Assembly: GCA_013397115.1 (NCBI GenBank) | Contig: VWZW01004141.1 | Coordinates: 2,332,963-2,396,962, forward strand | Direction: 5' to 3' | DNA from: Edolisoma coerulescens | Lineage: Eukaryota > Chordata > Aves > Passeriformes > Campephagidae | DNA length: 64,000 nucleotides | Shown here: positions 11,686-25,562 of the stretch, in pieces | How positions within the stretch are numbered: the stretch's first letter is position 1 | Layout of the letters: each line of letters begins with the position of its first letter | Notes under the pieces: model-generated | What the model saw: only the letters and a program-made list of their open reading frames with translations | Database searches by the model: none | What the model was told of the DNA's origin: nothing | Position numbers and translations under genes: made by a program

Positions 11686-14600
11686 CTGTCTGTACAGTGA
11701 TGAAGGTATGGAAAGTACTTAGTAAAAGCTTTAAAACATGTCCCTGAAAATTTGCCCCTCTATTTTTCCTTCCCCTGGAGAAGATAATTTGGTGTATGAT
11801 GTTCCATTGTTTCAGTAATTCTTGTGAAAGATTGCTTTTGCAAGTATCTGTTGCATTGGGTCATTTGGCAGAGGAGCTGAATGTTGTATTATTACTTCGT
11901 GTTTTTAGTTGTGTGTGTGGAAGTCAATTTAATTAATCTCAAGGTCTGAACATAGAACATTGTTGAAACTCTTGAGCCCAATTGCATCATCTGACTGCTG
12001 GTAAATTATAAAAACTCCAGTGTTTGCTTGCAAAAACTTAGGGTAATAATAGCTGTCTTAGGAAGGTCTTCTTGGTACTAATATGCCTATAGATTTGGTA
12101 ATATTCCTGAGAACATAATTAAAGCTTTCTACAACCCTAATGCTTTCTCCTAGTGGATTTAGTTAAATGTGTAGTTTAAATGAGTGAAAGATTTTAGTTA
12201 ACCTCCATTTAGAAAAGGCTGTTTGAAAAATCTACTTACAGAGTGACAGTATTGCATGGAGAACTGTGATATTTTCAGGATTTATAGGGCTTGAGCAATG
12301 TTTATAGAGGAGCTTGTAACTACTTATTTACCTGTAAAATAGAATGTAAGATGTTCATGAATAGCAAATATTCCACTCTTCTCTATGTTGTGTGTTTTTA
12401 CCATCTTAAATACTTGTTTAGTAATAAACTGTAAAACATGAATTATTCTTTTATTTTTCCCATTCTTCAGAAGACTTGCAGATTGAATGCATGTCAGTAG
12501 AACATGTCTAGTTAATGGACTAATTGTATTCTTTGGAATAACCTTAAGCACATGACAGACTCACACACAGTTTATCTGTATTTTCACTTTGCTTGCAAGT
12601 GGAAATTTGTTTAAAAAAACTTTGGGACTTGCATTACAAGGCATGAAATGATGAAATACTGGGTTCCATTTGCCTCTTCAATGCAAACAAGGAGCTTTAG
12701 GTGAAAGAGGTCTATGAATTAAGTAGGTGTCTCTGGTTTTAAGTAGGAAATAATATTAAATGAAAAGACCCTTGCTGAAGATGTCTTTGATGGAAAAAGC
12801 TGGGTCTTGTCAGTAGAGAACTGGAATCCATCCAAAACTCAATGGTAAAACTTTCTCTTGGAAAGTGGTACTTCCTGTTTGGGCTGAGAAGCTTTGCGTA
12901 TCAGAGTTTCCAGATTGCACGATTACAAGGTTGATTTTTATTTGGGATACAGTAAACAAAAGTTGTGATTAATGTTCTGGATATGGTTTCAGGCATTCTT
13001 TTCAATTACAAATTACTAAGATGTGATTTTAATATTGTTTTCCATTCCCATCCCAGTTGTCCAACCCAAAATGTCCAATAGCATAGTACAGATTAGAGGG
13101 GTTTTTCCTACTATAGTATTAAAGAGAAATTGGTTGTTCACTTGTGACTTGAAGAATAGAAAAGCCCAGTCAAATATTAGCAATTATTTGACACAGTCTC
13201 AGGTTTTTTACTCTAGATGAAATTGATCTGTCATCTCTTAGAAAAGATGTCTTTTCAGTGATAGAGTTTTTGAGATGGTTGGAATACCTTCAGCTTTCTA
13301 AAAACTTAAGCTTCTTAAAAATTAGATATTTAAGTAAATTATAATGCTTATTACTACTTGATTAGTTTTGCTTCAGGTCAGGCAATATGCAATCTCAATA
13401 GTTTTTCTTCCCAAGTTACATTAATCAAGAAGAGAGAGATTCTGTCCTTCCTTTTGAAATTAAATACTAATAGTTAACATTTCATTTAGTAACTTGCTGT
13501 TAGACTGGGCTATTCCTGAACAAAGTGCAGATACCACATCAGTGTTACAGGTAACTGTAACCTAAGGTATGAGGCGCTTATGCCACTGATGATCCCTGAT
13601 CCTGTGCTTCTGTTCTGTGGCACAGAGCCATGCCCAGGCCTGTTCTGTGCTTTGCTTCTTCTTGTCCTGTTCCTTTTTGGGGTGTTTGCCTTGTGGTCTC
13701 TGCTGTAGCCACAGGGAAAGGGTGGAGGCAGTCTGTCTTCCTCTTAATTACTGGTGTTCTCGTTTTCCCTTAGCCAAGAGCTGGAGTAGGTTAAACTAGC
13801 TGTTTGAGTGTTGTTTCACGTTATTTTTGTCAGGGCAGAATCATCAATATTCCAAGTTGCTGGAGATCTGGTTGTGTTGTAGACTTCGGGATGTTATGAA
13901 GCCTGCAGTTCCCTTTTAAGTTCAGATTAAATGCAGAGCTGGGGACAGATTTTTTTCACTTTAGAAACCCTTGATTCCTCTTTTCAATGTTCAAATTATT
14001 TCCATTTTTTTAGTTCTACTTTAAACTTGTGGGTTTATGGCACATGAATACTAGGGAGCAATGGCTAAATAATTTTTGGTGAATATTTTACCATATTCTT
14101 CCAGTAATTAATTTTTTTTTCCTTGTATTTCTTCCCTTGATTTGTGACAGCAAAAGTGATTAAGTTTCAATGCAAGAATCTGAGGTGCATGGGACAAAGT
14201 GTAAAGGGGAGCATATAAATTTATATATTTATTTCTTCAGTGTTGAGGCTGAGTTTTATTCTTTTTAAATAACAGAAACTTCCCACTGGTAGGAAGATAG
14301 GCAATAAAGATTACTGTAACATTAAGCTGTCACTGTAATGTGGAAGTGCATAGTCAACTTCCTCCATTAGAAGTGAAACTATATCCAAATTCACTTTCAG
14401 GCCACTCCAAGTAAAGGCTGCATGCAGTCTCAACTGTGAATATTAAGTGAAGCCCAGTGTCCTACATGGCTTCAGGCTAGCATGCCTTATCTGTTCTGTT
14501 TCAAGACAAGAACTGCAGTTACAAATGTAAATCTTCTGATTTCTGCTATTAATATTTCCCTGGTTTCCCAGCAAAAGAGATATAAAGTGTTCCAGAATCT

Positions 14601-17600
14601 CACGTGTCTCCTGACAACTTATTTTGTATAGTTACTGTGTAGAAAAGAGATCAAATACCTTTCCCCCAAATCTGATTGCAATAACTCCTATTTTTGCCAG
14701 AGTGTCTTCCAGTATTTCACTGAAGCTGTTTTGAAATGTGCTCGTGATGTTATGTGCAGTAGTGTTAAAATGTCAAGTTCTGTGTGTAATTCTACACCCA
14801 GTCCTGAGACAAAACACTCATCTGGAGTGGGTAGCTCTTCTGGGCTGAAAATGACAGGAACTCTCCAAATATCTCAGTCAGTCTCTTTTTCCTCTGCCAG
14901 ACCCTTGGATGTCTGGACGGAGTGTTGCAGGTACCACTGTGGGTGAAGAATTAACATACTAAACAGTGGCAATGTCTTGGGGCAAAAGGGAGGAGCAGTT
15001 CTTCCCAGAAGCCATAATTGCAGTTCTCGGTATGTTTGATTCCCCAGTGGCAGCAGAGCAAGGAATTAGTCTTTCAAGAACACTTCCCTAAATCTCCATG
15101 TTGGTATTGCTCATTCGTTTTTCAGGATAAAATTAAAATTTTCAGTGCAGTAAAAAAGCCTTCTCTGCCATTTTCCATATGCTACTTTTTCTAATAAAGC
15201 TGGTGACTTTAATGGCTTGGATATGTTCTTTCAGCCTGGCTGAAATTTCAGAGTAGCTGTAACATTTGTCTGTAGCTTTCTGTTTGCTCTAATCAGTGTT
15301 AAAAATATTTTGTAGAAAAGGCAAATTAAGGTACCTGAATTCCCTGGTACTTAATCTATTTAAGTTTCTCTAAGCTGGACGGTCCTGTAACAAGCTCTTG
15401 GGTGCAGACACAGGTGATGGGAGAGATGTAGCTTTTAGACTGCACTGAGACTCAAGTTGCAATAATAATATGAAATTAGTACTTCAGCCTAGCGTGTCAC
15501 AAACAGAAACACATTGATAAAGCTGTCTAACAGGAAAATGGAATACATTTTAAACTATATCTTTTAAAGAAATAAGAGAGGTTTTAACTGGTATATAAGA
15601 CTTGCTCTTAGTTTCCTTATAATTTCTAAATGGAACAATGTGGCTTTTATTAAATATGATACACCAGTCTTTTTCTGTGTCTCCCTATGAATGATGACAA
15701 GGTCAGTTCTTAGCATTTTGATGACAGTTAAATATTTAATATCAATTAAGATTTAATACAGTCTTAGAACTTTCAGTTCCTTCCTTTTGGAGGATTTTGT
15801 TGCTTGAAGGTAATATTCTGGTCTGACTTTGTGGTTTGTGAGGTCTTCACTGGCGAATAAATGTCTTTTGCTCTGTCTTAATTGATTTTTATTGATGTGG
15901 CATTTATTTCTTTGTACTAGAGATGCTAAAATAATTTTATTTTAGAGATTCTGTTTTCATTTGTTCTTTTGGAGATAGAGATAGAACAGATCTAGTATGG
16001 GGACAGAGCTGTAATTCAGTTATGAAATGTACTTTGTGTTAATGGAGCCCAACATGATCTTATGTTTGCAGCAGTGTGCTGTTACTGCCTTTGTTAGTGT
16101 GTCCAAAGTATTAACCTGTATTTTATTGCAGATGTAGAACCTACTGAAGATCATCCTGATAGCTTTATAAGTCTGCCTTCTCCTGAGAAGGCAATGAAGG
16201 GTTTGTGAATTGAGTAGCTGGCAGTGCTATTCATATATGGCAAACAGGGAGTCTTTATTTAGAAGAAATCACTAAAATAATATATAAATCTGAGGGTCGC
16301 ATGCACAATCACACTACTGTGCCATCTCTGAATTACATATATATGCATATATATATATACATATATATAAAAAATTCCTAAAGCAGAACTCCTCATGGGA
16401 CAGGGGAAGTAGTTGGGGATTTTCAGTACTTAGTGGTGACAGGATCTGTTGTAGAACTGCTACGAGTTGGTCCGAACAATAAATTTTAAAGTGATAATAG
16501 CAAGTACTTGTGAGTGACTAGGAAAAGAACAGGAACTCTTCAGTTTGGGTTATGTACATGTTACTTTAGTTGGTGTTTTCCAATGAGTTTTATGCAAATA
16601 AAACTTTTACACATGATTGTGGAAATTGGTTTGTGTTTATAATCAAAATTAATTAAGCTTCAAATGAGCGTTTATTTCTGGTTGAAGAAAATAGGTATGT
16701 AAATGTTAAATGATCATTTCAGAACAGAAACAATGCAAAAGGACTGGTAAAACTAAAAAAATGGCTTAAATATTCAAAGCTCAAAGGGATAACATTAATA
16801 GAGTATGTTAGAGTTCAGTCTACAAGGAGAATACCTATAGTTCTGCACAAATTTAATTAATGTTTTATCCCTTGATAAAGTTACTAAAGGTTAACAAAGT
16901 GTATTTCTACTGGTGCAATGGGTCTAGAATTCAGAGTACCAATTTAAAAAAATGTGCAGAGGGCGAACAGCTTTTAAAAAGATGCTTATAGTTGGATATT
17001 TTAAAAATTATGACCAAAACCCATTTTTCTATATCTGTATACAGCAAGTGTTTAGCTGTCTTAAATTTTTAGCTCCCTAGTTTGTAGTTAAGGAAAATGT
17101 TTTGACAAGGCCGCTTCTATATGCTTAAGTCCAGAGTGATAGGGCTGACCCTATTAAATGATCATAGTTTTTCGCAGTCTGGTGATTAACAGGCTTTGAA
17201 CTTTGCTGGCTTTCTTAATCCCTTTTAATCATTTAAACCTATTATTGTTTTGACTTCAATTTCAAAAGCCCTTTAAGTCTGTCTTACAATATTAACAGCT
17301 GATTAAAGTCCTGATTTCCAACCATATTATCAGTGGGGCGTCTTACCTTATTACACTGAATAATTCAGAAACAACTAGGAAAATATTGATCAAGGACGAA
17401 AGAAAAAAAAATCAGAAAAACTGTGGTTTTTACAGTAATTTTTAGTACTTTTTATATTTAAATTAGTGATCCTATCCATGCAATGAATGGGGGAAACAGT
17501 GCTTTAATTTATGCCATGAATAACTGCATTTCTTTTTTCTTTTAGGTTTCAGTAGTGTAATTTTAAGTTAATTCTGGGTTGATATTTAAATCCATCTTTC

Positions 17601-18012
17601 ATAATAGGTATTGTGGTAAAAATTTTTTTTCTGCTAATATTTTTGGGATCCCTTTCACTCAGAAATTCCAATTTTTTTTCTCTGAAAAAGAGAGGTTTGT
17701 ATAGGAAGTGATGCAGCCAAATAAGACTCCAGTCATAGTAGTAGACAGGAACTGAGTAAGAAGGAAAACACTAGAAATTTGCTCCATGTGTTCCCCAAGA
17801 TGTTCCTTCATTCTCTCAGCCCTGACATATCTATTCCCATCGCAAGGTTTAAAGTCTGGAATTTTTTTTTAAATGAGACGCCCAGTATCTGTGATTTGAG
17901 TTGCAGTTAATTCTTTCCCTAAGCAGATGCTTTAGTTTAGTTAAGCAGTGTAATTCTCTGCCAGTCAATGTACTTGCTCTTTCCCAAACCAAACTTGATT
18001 CTTTGTTGCTGA
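11686..18012 (+). other. ADK: ADK intron 2, middle part: no gene recognised
   Basis: AT-rich intronic DNA. An alternating TA/CA microsatellite lies at 16335-16372. Cryptic exon-like spots exist (for example an acceptor-like TTTTATTGCAG ending at 16131), but none opens a frame compatible with ADK or any recognised protein. Confidence 0.5.
16335..16372. repeat. (TA)n microsatellite, interrupted
   Basis: Imperfect alternating AT with CA and GC interruptions over about 38 bp. It is a simple repeat in intron 2. Confidence 0.8.
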
Positions 18013-18082
18013 TAACTATGAAGTAATTTATTTCTTATTAACTATGAAGTAATTTATTTTCTCTGAAGTAATTTATTTTCTG
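18013..18082. repeat. Tandem duplication around TGAAGTAATTTATTT
   Basis: Two copies of a 26-bp unit start at 18013 and 18039 (TAACTATGAAGTAATTTATT core). A third, partial copy sharing TGAAGTAATTTATTTTCT starts at 18064. The array abuts a perfect hairpin at 18091-18122. The copies are nearly identical, so the duplication is probably recent or polymorphic. Confidence 0.8.
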
Positions 18083-18090
18083 CATTTTAT

Positions 18091-18122
18091 AGAAGGTTAA
18101 GATAGAAGTATCTTAACCTTCT
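18091..18122. repeat. Perfect 14-bp inverted repeat, 4-nt loop
   Basis: The arm AGAAGGTTAAGATA (18091-18104), the loop GAAG and the exact reverse-complement arm (18109-18122) make the strongest hairpin I noticed in the window. In the ADK pre-mRNA it would be a stable 14-bp stem. A run TGCTGCTATTTTTTC follows directly. It is not flanked by anything resembling an snoRNA or miRNA host structure longer than the stem itself. Confidence 0.85.
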
Positions 18123-19454
18123 GCTGCTATTTTTTCAAGACTTCTTCCCACTTACCACTAGTGTGTGCTTTACTCCTACCTACATTTCTTCTTCTGAAGC
18201 TGAACACTTTAGCTACAAGTTTTTCTGTTAGAAAATGAAATAATTAGTGAGGCTGACAGCTCACTCTGGGGTCTTTTTGCTAATTTTTGTTTTGTTTGTT
18301 TGCTCATTCCTATTTCTGTATTGTAGTATCTCATTGCTGTCTTAAATGCTTGATATGAGTTGGAAGCTCAGGTTGAGTTAGTTGCAGTTTGTGACACCTC
18401 GTTTCTCCTCTCTCCAAGTTACTACTCTGTGGGATGCCTTTACCCCTGTCCATATTTTTATGCTTTTAATTTATCTATTTGGCTTTGCATGTATTTGTAT
18501 TTTGAAGTCTTACTGTCTGCTAGAATGTTCTGTTGTCGTGACATACCCTTGCCAGTCTGCTGTCATCTGTGGGTTTCATCAGTTCATGGAGTTTCCATTT
18601 CATAGCTTCTGTACTTAACGCCAGATCACTCATGGATGTGTGGCATAGTGTTGGGTCTAGCACTGATCCATGTTGAAGTCAATCTGATTTATGCATTCTC
18701 TCACAGTTAATTATTTTCCTGAAGGAGTGTCTAAAAGGTATTTTAGGCAATTTTCTCTTTTGTTGGTATAAGTGGACCATTGCAAAACAGGATTTTTTTC
18801 TGGAAGCAGGCTTTCTTTGGGGTTTTATTGCTATCATACAGTCCGTCATTAAAATACTTCAGTTTTTCAGGGATGACAATCTGGACTTTCATATTTGTCA
18901 GCAAAGTAGAATCTGTTCAGTAAGGAATTGTTCTAAAATGGTCTAACCTGTTACAAGATCATCCTTGAGTAACAGTGAATAATGATCAGCTGTCACTAAA
19001 CCCAGAAATTAGTGTAGAAAAGGTCTCTGTTTTGCTGTCAAGTTGAGGCTAAGAAGGAATGTAGAAAGGGAGGGAGGACCAGCTGCCCTGTTACGGAATA
19101 GGAGAGAGGTTAAAGAGGGGGAGAAATTTTGAGGGAATGGACTGTGTGGTGCATTTCAGGTGGTGAAACTGGGAGACTAAGCAACAATGGAATTTACAGG
19201 GGAAAAAAAAGTAAACGTATTAAACTGGTGGAGTAAAAATAGTGCAAGTCAGGCAAGACACTGAGACTTTCAGAATATGAATCAAAGGCCTTTTCTGTTT
19301 AGGTTTGGTTTTTTCGTTTTTTTTTAATGGAGGGGAAAAAACATGTCTTAAAACAAATATTTGGACTAAGGTCCTTGTATCTGCCAGTTACAGAAAACTT
19401 TAACTTGGTTTAGCTGGTGTCATCTCATCCATGATGAATTGGGCTGTTAAATTA

Positions 19455-19474
19455 CAGACCATACATATGGTCTG
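19455..19474. repeat. 20-bp near-perfect palindrome
   Basis: CAGACCATA, then CA, then TATGGTCTG: 9-bp arms around a 2-nt centre. It could be a dimeric-protein site or chance; no context favours either. Confidence 0.8.
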
Positions 19475-22327
19475 GGTTGTGGATTTTTTGTTTTTGGATT
19501 TAGAAAATTCACAGCCCTAGAATCTGGCTTAACAAGCTCAAAGTAATGATCCAAACACATACAAGTCATGGTCCTCACACCATATTTGTGTGCGTGGGAA
19601 AGATTATTGGGCTGATGGGGAGAGTAAGGCTACATTAAACTTAACTGAAATTTCTAAGCAGCTGTAGCCTTGTCAAAAATGCAGAAATACTTCAAGTGGT
19701 ATTTTACTACTGTAGGAAAAGCAGTTTCCTTACTGGTTTTTGATCTCTGTATAGATCAAGTCAGAAGAAATGGAGTTAGCACTTATGGCAGCATTACTTA
19801 TTCTGTCTGATAAATTGCAGATGGAATTTGAGAAACAGGCTGACCTTCTGTACCCATCCCCCATAAATCTGATGCGTTAGAAATACCTTGTGAGCTGGGC
19901 TTGCTGTGTGCATTGGCCTGTAAGTGCTCACGAGGATGCAGTTGTAGCAGGTTCACACATGGCTGTATTTCTGACCTGAAAGATCTCATGGGATGTGAGA
20001 ACTGCATAGAAATCAGTCAATATACTCTGAAAGAGGACATGTGAACACAGTGTCCCAAAGATGCCTTGTTCTAATTTTGACAAGATTAATAATTAAGAAA
20101 AAATAAAAGAAAAAGGACTGCTTCCGTTTTTTGTTTTTTGTTGTTTTTTTTTTTTAGACTAGTGAAGGTAACCTTAACATCACTTGAAAGTTGAAGCAAT
20201 ACAATTGCTGAATCATTCTTATGCAACCTTCTTTAGATTAATCTGAAATACAATAAGACTATAGGGAAATCCTGAAAGTTCCTTAATGACTTTTTTGAAA
20301 ATTTATGAAGAAATGCTTCTGCAGAGCTCTGTCTTAAAAGGTTTCTTCTTTTATTGATGAAGCATAGCCTAGTATAAATAAAATCTACTTGTCTTGTCCA
20401 GTTAATGCAACCAATGCGCTTTAGGTGTCTGATGGAGAAATCACACTCTGTTCCTTTTTTTGATGACTTTTTTGCAAAGTTCAAAGAACACGTTGGAAAT
20501 CTGCCCTTTCATGTATTGAATTTTTAATCAATCTGGGGAATACTTGAAGCAGTAAGTGCAGCAAAGCATGTCAAATACAATAAGCTTATGGAATAGCAAA
20601 GCCCAAGTGCATTTAAAGGTGAGCAAGGTTAGTCAGAGCCATGTACTGAGGCAAGAAGGTTGTATTTATTTGTACATCAAGCAAAGCAGAGGAATGTCTG
20701 TGCAGATTTATATTTAGAGCTTCTGGGAATGCTTTACTCTCCCAGCTTTGTATTATGGAAATAGTTTTACTGTAATTTTCTTTTGCTGACTACTCACATT
20801 GATGGTTAATGCAGAAAAATGTTTTCATCTCTAGTGTCTTGTTCTTCACAAGTGTTCTTGAAAATAGTGATCAAAATATTGCTCTCATACTTATGCAGTT
20901 TTTTGTACATCCTTGTGGGTAGTCTGCATTTCATCTTGGCTCTTGTGGCTCAAGCAGCATGTATATGTGTGTGCTGGTTTTCATTTGGATTTCTGCAATT
21001 ATTACTTATTGTTTCTAGAGAAGGTTTTGCTTAGATTGGTGGATTCAAGTCAGAAATTTTGAAAGGTGACTTAATTTTCAAGCTATGAAGATCTATTGCC
21101 ATTTTTTAAACCTGTTTCCTCATCTCCAGTTTTAATTTGGACTTTTGGACAGGTGAATTTTACCATCTTTTCAGGAAATTCTTGATAGAGCAGATCTGAA
21201 TTTGATGTATGTTTGGAGTTTATCAGCAGTGCATATTTAGTGCAGGCTGTGTTTTCTTTTTAATTTGGTTAAGGCTTTGTGATTGGATGCTGCCTGAAGG
21301 AAACTGTCCCTTATGGCTGTTTGTTACATTAAAAACATTATTGTAAAAATGCTGACTACTGTCCAAGTACATTAATTTTCATTCTCTCTTGTATTAGGAA
21401 CCTTTCCTTGTTTATAGGAAATAAAAAATCCTGGAGTTGTAGGAGTACTATTTCAAAAGGACCTTTAAAATATATGGCACAAGTTGAACTTGGAAGTTCT
21501 GGTATGCCTAAAAAATGAAAAACAGGCATTTAATAAAAACTATACATTTCTGCAAAAATTGAAATTGAGATTATAAACTTGCAGGTGAATGCTAGGCAAG
21601 TCGTGTACATGAAGAAGCGAAGAATATGCCACCTTTTTTTAGCACTGTAACCAAATAGAATATATTGGTCAGTCATACCTCTAGCTGTTGGAATAAATCT
21701 CTTCCAAGTGGCCTTGGTGTTTTTTTGTGGAGTATATTTAGCAGTACCTAGAGCAAATTTCTTTGACACTATCTGACTTTCCCATACCATGTCCTCAGAA
21801 TGCCTGCAATAATGTTTTAGTCTGGGTCTGTTACTTTGTTTCCAAGCTTGTGGAAAGGAAAAATATTTAAAATTTATGTAGTTGTGAATTTATAATTAGT
21901 TGGGCCTTTGTTTCGTGGTGAAGTCTAGGGGCATGAGATTGCTCATTTGTCCTGGTAAGTTAAATGTGTAAACATATCTTTTTGTAAGGTCAGAAAGAAT
22001 ACTGTCTAAAAAAATTATCTTGACACTGAAGAAAGTAATGTATAGCATTGTGAAACTTATCGTTTAAACTGTCATTAGAGATGGATGATAGAATTATGAT
22101 TTCTGTTAGCACCTATCTGCAGTTAGGACACTGAACCTTTGATTAGAATAGGGTATGTTGGAGTGACCATGGTACAATGACATCTAGAGGTTAAACCAAG
22201 CTGCTCTGGCTTAAGAAACTTCATAAGGAACTGAGTTTGGGGAAGAAGCTGCTCTGAGAACTGGAAGTTTTTCCCCTTGGTGCAGTGACTGTGGGGCTGT
22301 CAGAAGCCATCAGCTGGGATGCTCAGA

Positions 22328-22470
22328 GGCCGGGTGTGCGTATCGGCACCGGCAGCTGCGCAGCTCCGTGCACAGGGGCAGCTGTGCACTGTGATAATTG
22401 CACAGTCCCGACCCTTGGCTGCCCAGCTTCATGGACAGCTGCTGTTCCGGAGGGGGTGTCTGGAACGTTG
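22328..22470. other. Intronic CpG-bearing GC patch
   Basis: About nine CpG dinucleotides fall within roughly 140 bp, in an intron that otherwise has almost none. The patch is also GC-rich with repeated CAGCTG/GCAGCTG motifs (about 22350-22385 and 22436-22442). The 88-codon open frame across it (22285-22551) and the 101-codon frame opposite match nothing I recognise. It may be a decayed repeat, a regulatory element or a former gene piece. Confidence 0.45.
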
Positions 22471-25400
22471 GCTACTCTTCCAGTAGATTGTGAAGGACAA
22501 ATCAAAGGGCTTAAATGTATAATTTTTGAAAGGTACTGTGGTGTGTTTTGACAGTTACCTACAGTCAGGCTGTAGACCCTTTTGCATGTTTTTACTCTTA
22601 GGCCCCCTTTTTTTAAATAGGAGCTCAAGCGGTGCTGAAGAGACTATTAACATTTTGAAACTATCGCAGTTTGCTACTGGATAGTTGAAAAGAATAATAA
22701 TTATTTCGTGTTCCAGGATGTGTTGAACTTAGAATTCCAGAGAAGAAAAAAGTGAAGTTGTGATCACTCCTTTGCTCACTTCCATAGCGGATATGCTTCT
22801 CTTCTACTCACTAGTTTAATACCAGGCAATTATATCTATAATACATTCACAATTTGTTGTTCTGGTGGCTTAGAGGGTTTAGATGTCCTTATTTTAAATT
22901 TTTTGACTGCTTATCTTTAGCTTCAATTTTGCACTTAGTATTGTTAGCTCCTAATTCTTTTTTTAGAGAAATTCTAACAAATCTAACCTTCATCAGTTAG
23001 GAAGACCCAACTGGTGCTTATCAATCTTGCCTATGAAGCACATGTTGGGAAAATACCATGTAAACTGCTCACTGTCATAGTTGCACATTTAAATTTATTA
23101 AATAGTTCAGCAGCTGTGTATGAAATACAATATACATCTTAGTGCAGAAAGTACTGATAAAAGTTTGAACTCTATAAGCCCCTCCCTTTGTGGGAAGTTT
23201 TTTTTTGACAACTTGTTATCAAAGCAATGTCTTTTGGGATCAAGGAAGAATATTTTAAAAAAACGGTTTTCATAGTAAAAGAAGGTGGTGGTGGTGAAAA
23301 AGATTGTCTAAGCTAAGGTTCACCAAAGGAACCGTTCCGCAAACCTTAGGGGTAGCAACTGTGTCCCTCCCAGCCCCTCTGTGGTATGTCAGTAACATAG
23401 CCCAAAATCACACATTTGTTGAACAGCATTCCCCTTATGTTACGTGATTTCTATAGTAGCTTAGTAGGCTGAGTAAGTAGTGACAGGTTTTATTTGTTTG
23501 GGTTTTTTCCCCTCTAAACAACTGTGGGGGTGAAATTGTGGTTAAAAAAAAAGCGTAGTAACAAGGATTCTGGAAGCTTTGAAAAGCTCAAAGATACATT
23601 TTATTTCTATATTCTCAGCAGAGAAAATTGTATTTAGGAGAAGCTGAAGTAGTCTGACTACTGGTAGAGGAAAAGCATGCAACTTAATTTTTAGTGAAGA
23701 ATGTCTGTGACTTTCTGTGGGTATATTTGTTAATGGGAAAAACGATCTCCATTTGCAAAATGGATTGCATATTAGTGTATCTGTCTATGACAGATAAATC
23801 CTTTGGACAAAGACCTGATTTCATTTTATGTCAGATTGCAAGTTTCATAAGAAGAGATAGTGTCCTTTCACTTCTGAAAGATGTTCCTTCTAGAATTTCC
23901 TGGTAACTCCTTGCGTTTTCTCTGATACATGAGTATTTGATATCAGTGAAATGCTTATTAGGACAAGACAAATAGAGGTGTTGGGGAGGTGTAGCAGCAT
24001 TATGAAGAGACTGGTATTGGGCTAGACCCTTTTTCATTAAAGAAAAAGAGCCTGATACTGTTGATTACAGAAACCATTAAGTTGGAAGTAAATGTCAGAT
24101 CATAACAGTTAAAATTTGTGTGTTAAGGACTGACAGGATAGTAAAGTATGAAGAAGACTGGGCAATTAAAACAAGTGACCTGAATCTGTACAGTACAGTC
24201 TGCTTACTGTGAGTCGAATGTGAGCCCTGCACTTGGAAGGAGAACATGGATGAACTGCACTGTATCCTGATTAGGAGTGTCTACACCAAGGATTTAGCAG
24301 CAAAGTGGTTAAATGGATTCTAGTCAGCATGATACTGCAGCAAATAACCTGGGGCGGTCTCTGCATTTGTAAACATCAAAAATCAGTCAGTCAGTGTCTT
24401 GTACGTCTGAATGCAGCGAGCACTAGTGAGCTTGAGAATGTGTCCGGCATCGGTGCTTGCATTTTAAATGGATGCTGAAAATCCGGGTTTCAGAGTGTAT
24501 CATCAGAAAATGCTGTAAGGAATAGAGAAAGGGTATTTTGCCTATTTATTATTGACAAAAATAATTTTGCAAGATAGCTTGCATGTAGTTGTTGGCGACG
24601 AGAACCTTCCTCAGGAGGAATAATATATGGTTCTGCAGTTGTCTGGAGCAAGGAGCAAAAACAGAGGGCAAAGGGACAGTGGGAACCTTCTGCAGTGTGA
24701 GCAGGTAGCTGTTTGCAGAGTTGTCCAATGGACACTTGACTTTTAGCTGCTTACATTATGAATGACTGTCTTATCAACCAAACAACCGACCAAATCCAAG
24801 AGAAGAAACCCAAACCTCACAGAATACTATAGCGGTTATGGAATATTTTGAGATGTCAGAAGATTTTGCTCTGAGGCAGAACAAAAGTGAGGTCACTTAA
24901 AGGTAAAGGTTTTCCAAAGTGAGTGACAGTGCAGGCTGCAGCATGGCTGGCAGTAGGCTGTCCTGGCAGAGACTGCATTCTTTTTTCCCTCTGATCAGGC
25001 AGTGTTGGCAACCTATTCTGTTAAATCAACTATTAGGTTAAGCTAGCAAAGAAAGTTGCTTTCTCTCAAGCAGTCCCTTTTATCAGAAGTTGCTTGTATG
25101 GACTGCAGAAGTTTTCCTAAATAGCCTGTTGTTAAAGTATATTTTTTTCTTCAGAATTATTTTGGTATTTATTTCCATAGTTTTATTTGGTACAGGGAGA
25201 AACACTACAGCCACATTTAGTGTTTCTATTGTCTGTAATCCTCCCTTTCATGTTTTGTCAGATTTAAATGATAAGATTGATGTATGGTTCATGGTATGAA
25301 GTGCAGTGATTTTTGGTAGTCAGCTAAAGTATCCAGTAGAGTTTAAAGCCATGATATAAAGCAAAATTTTGTGTGATGTTAAATTTACTTTGATAAACAT

Positions 25401-25562
25401 GTAGTAACTTTTTAGAAAGCTTTGTGGCTGTCTTTGCAATACATGAGGTATCTGAATCGACAAATGCATAGTTTAATAATTTGAAGCTGTAAAACTACAT
25501 TTTATGGCTATATTCTCATGTGAGTAACTGCTTTGTGTTTTTTCTTTCTTTTTTTTTCCAAG

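Larger units (their letters stand above)
18123..25562 (+). other. ADK: ADK intron 2, last part
   Basis: AT-rich intron with a G/T-rich tract near 20127-20156, a 20-bp palindrome at 19455-19474 and a CpG-bearing patch at about 22270-22470. The intron ends in a strong pyrimidine tract (about 25539-25558) and the CCAAG acceptor at 25561-25562. No gene was recognised. Confidence 0.55.

Noticed and set aside
16121..16207. Possible cryptic exon after TTTTATTGCAG
   Set aside because: The sequence after the acceptor hits a stop (TAG) at once in one frame. No donor of quality follows in a frame compatible with ADK.
20233..20484. 83-codon Lys/Arg-rich minus frame, considered as a retropseudogene
   Set aside because: No resemblance to a protein I know, no poly(A) tail and no target-site duplication seen.
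22285..22551. 88-codon frame in a GC patch
   Set aside because: There is a 101-codon frame on the other strand across the same patch, no known motif and no splice context. It is better read as a CpG patch than as a gene.
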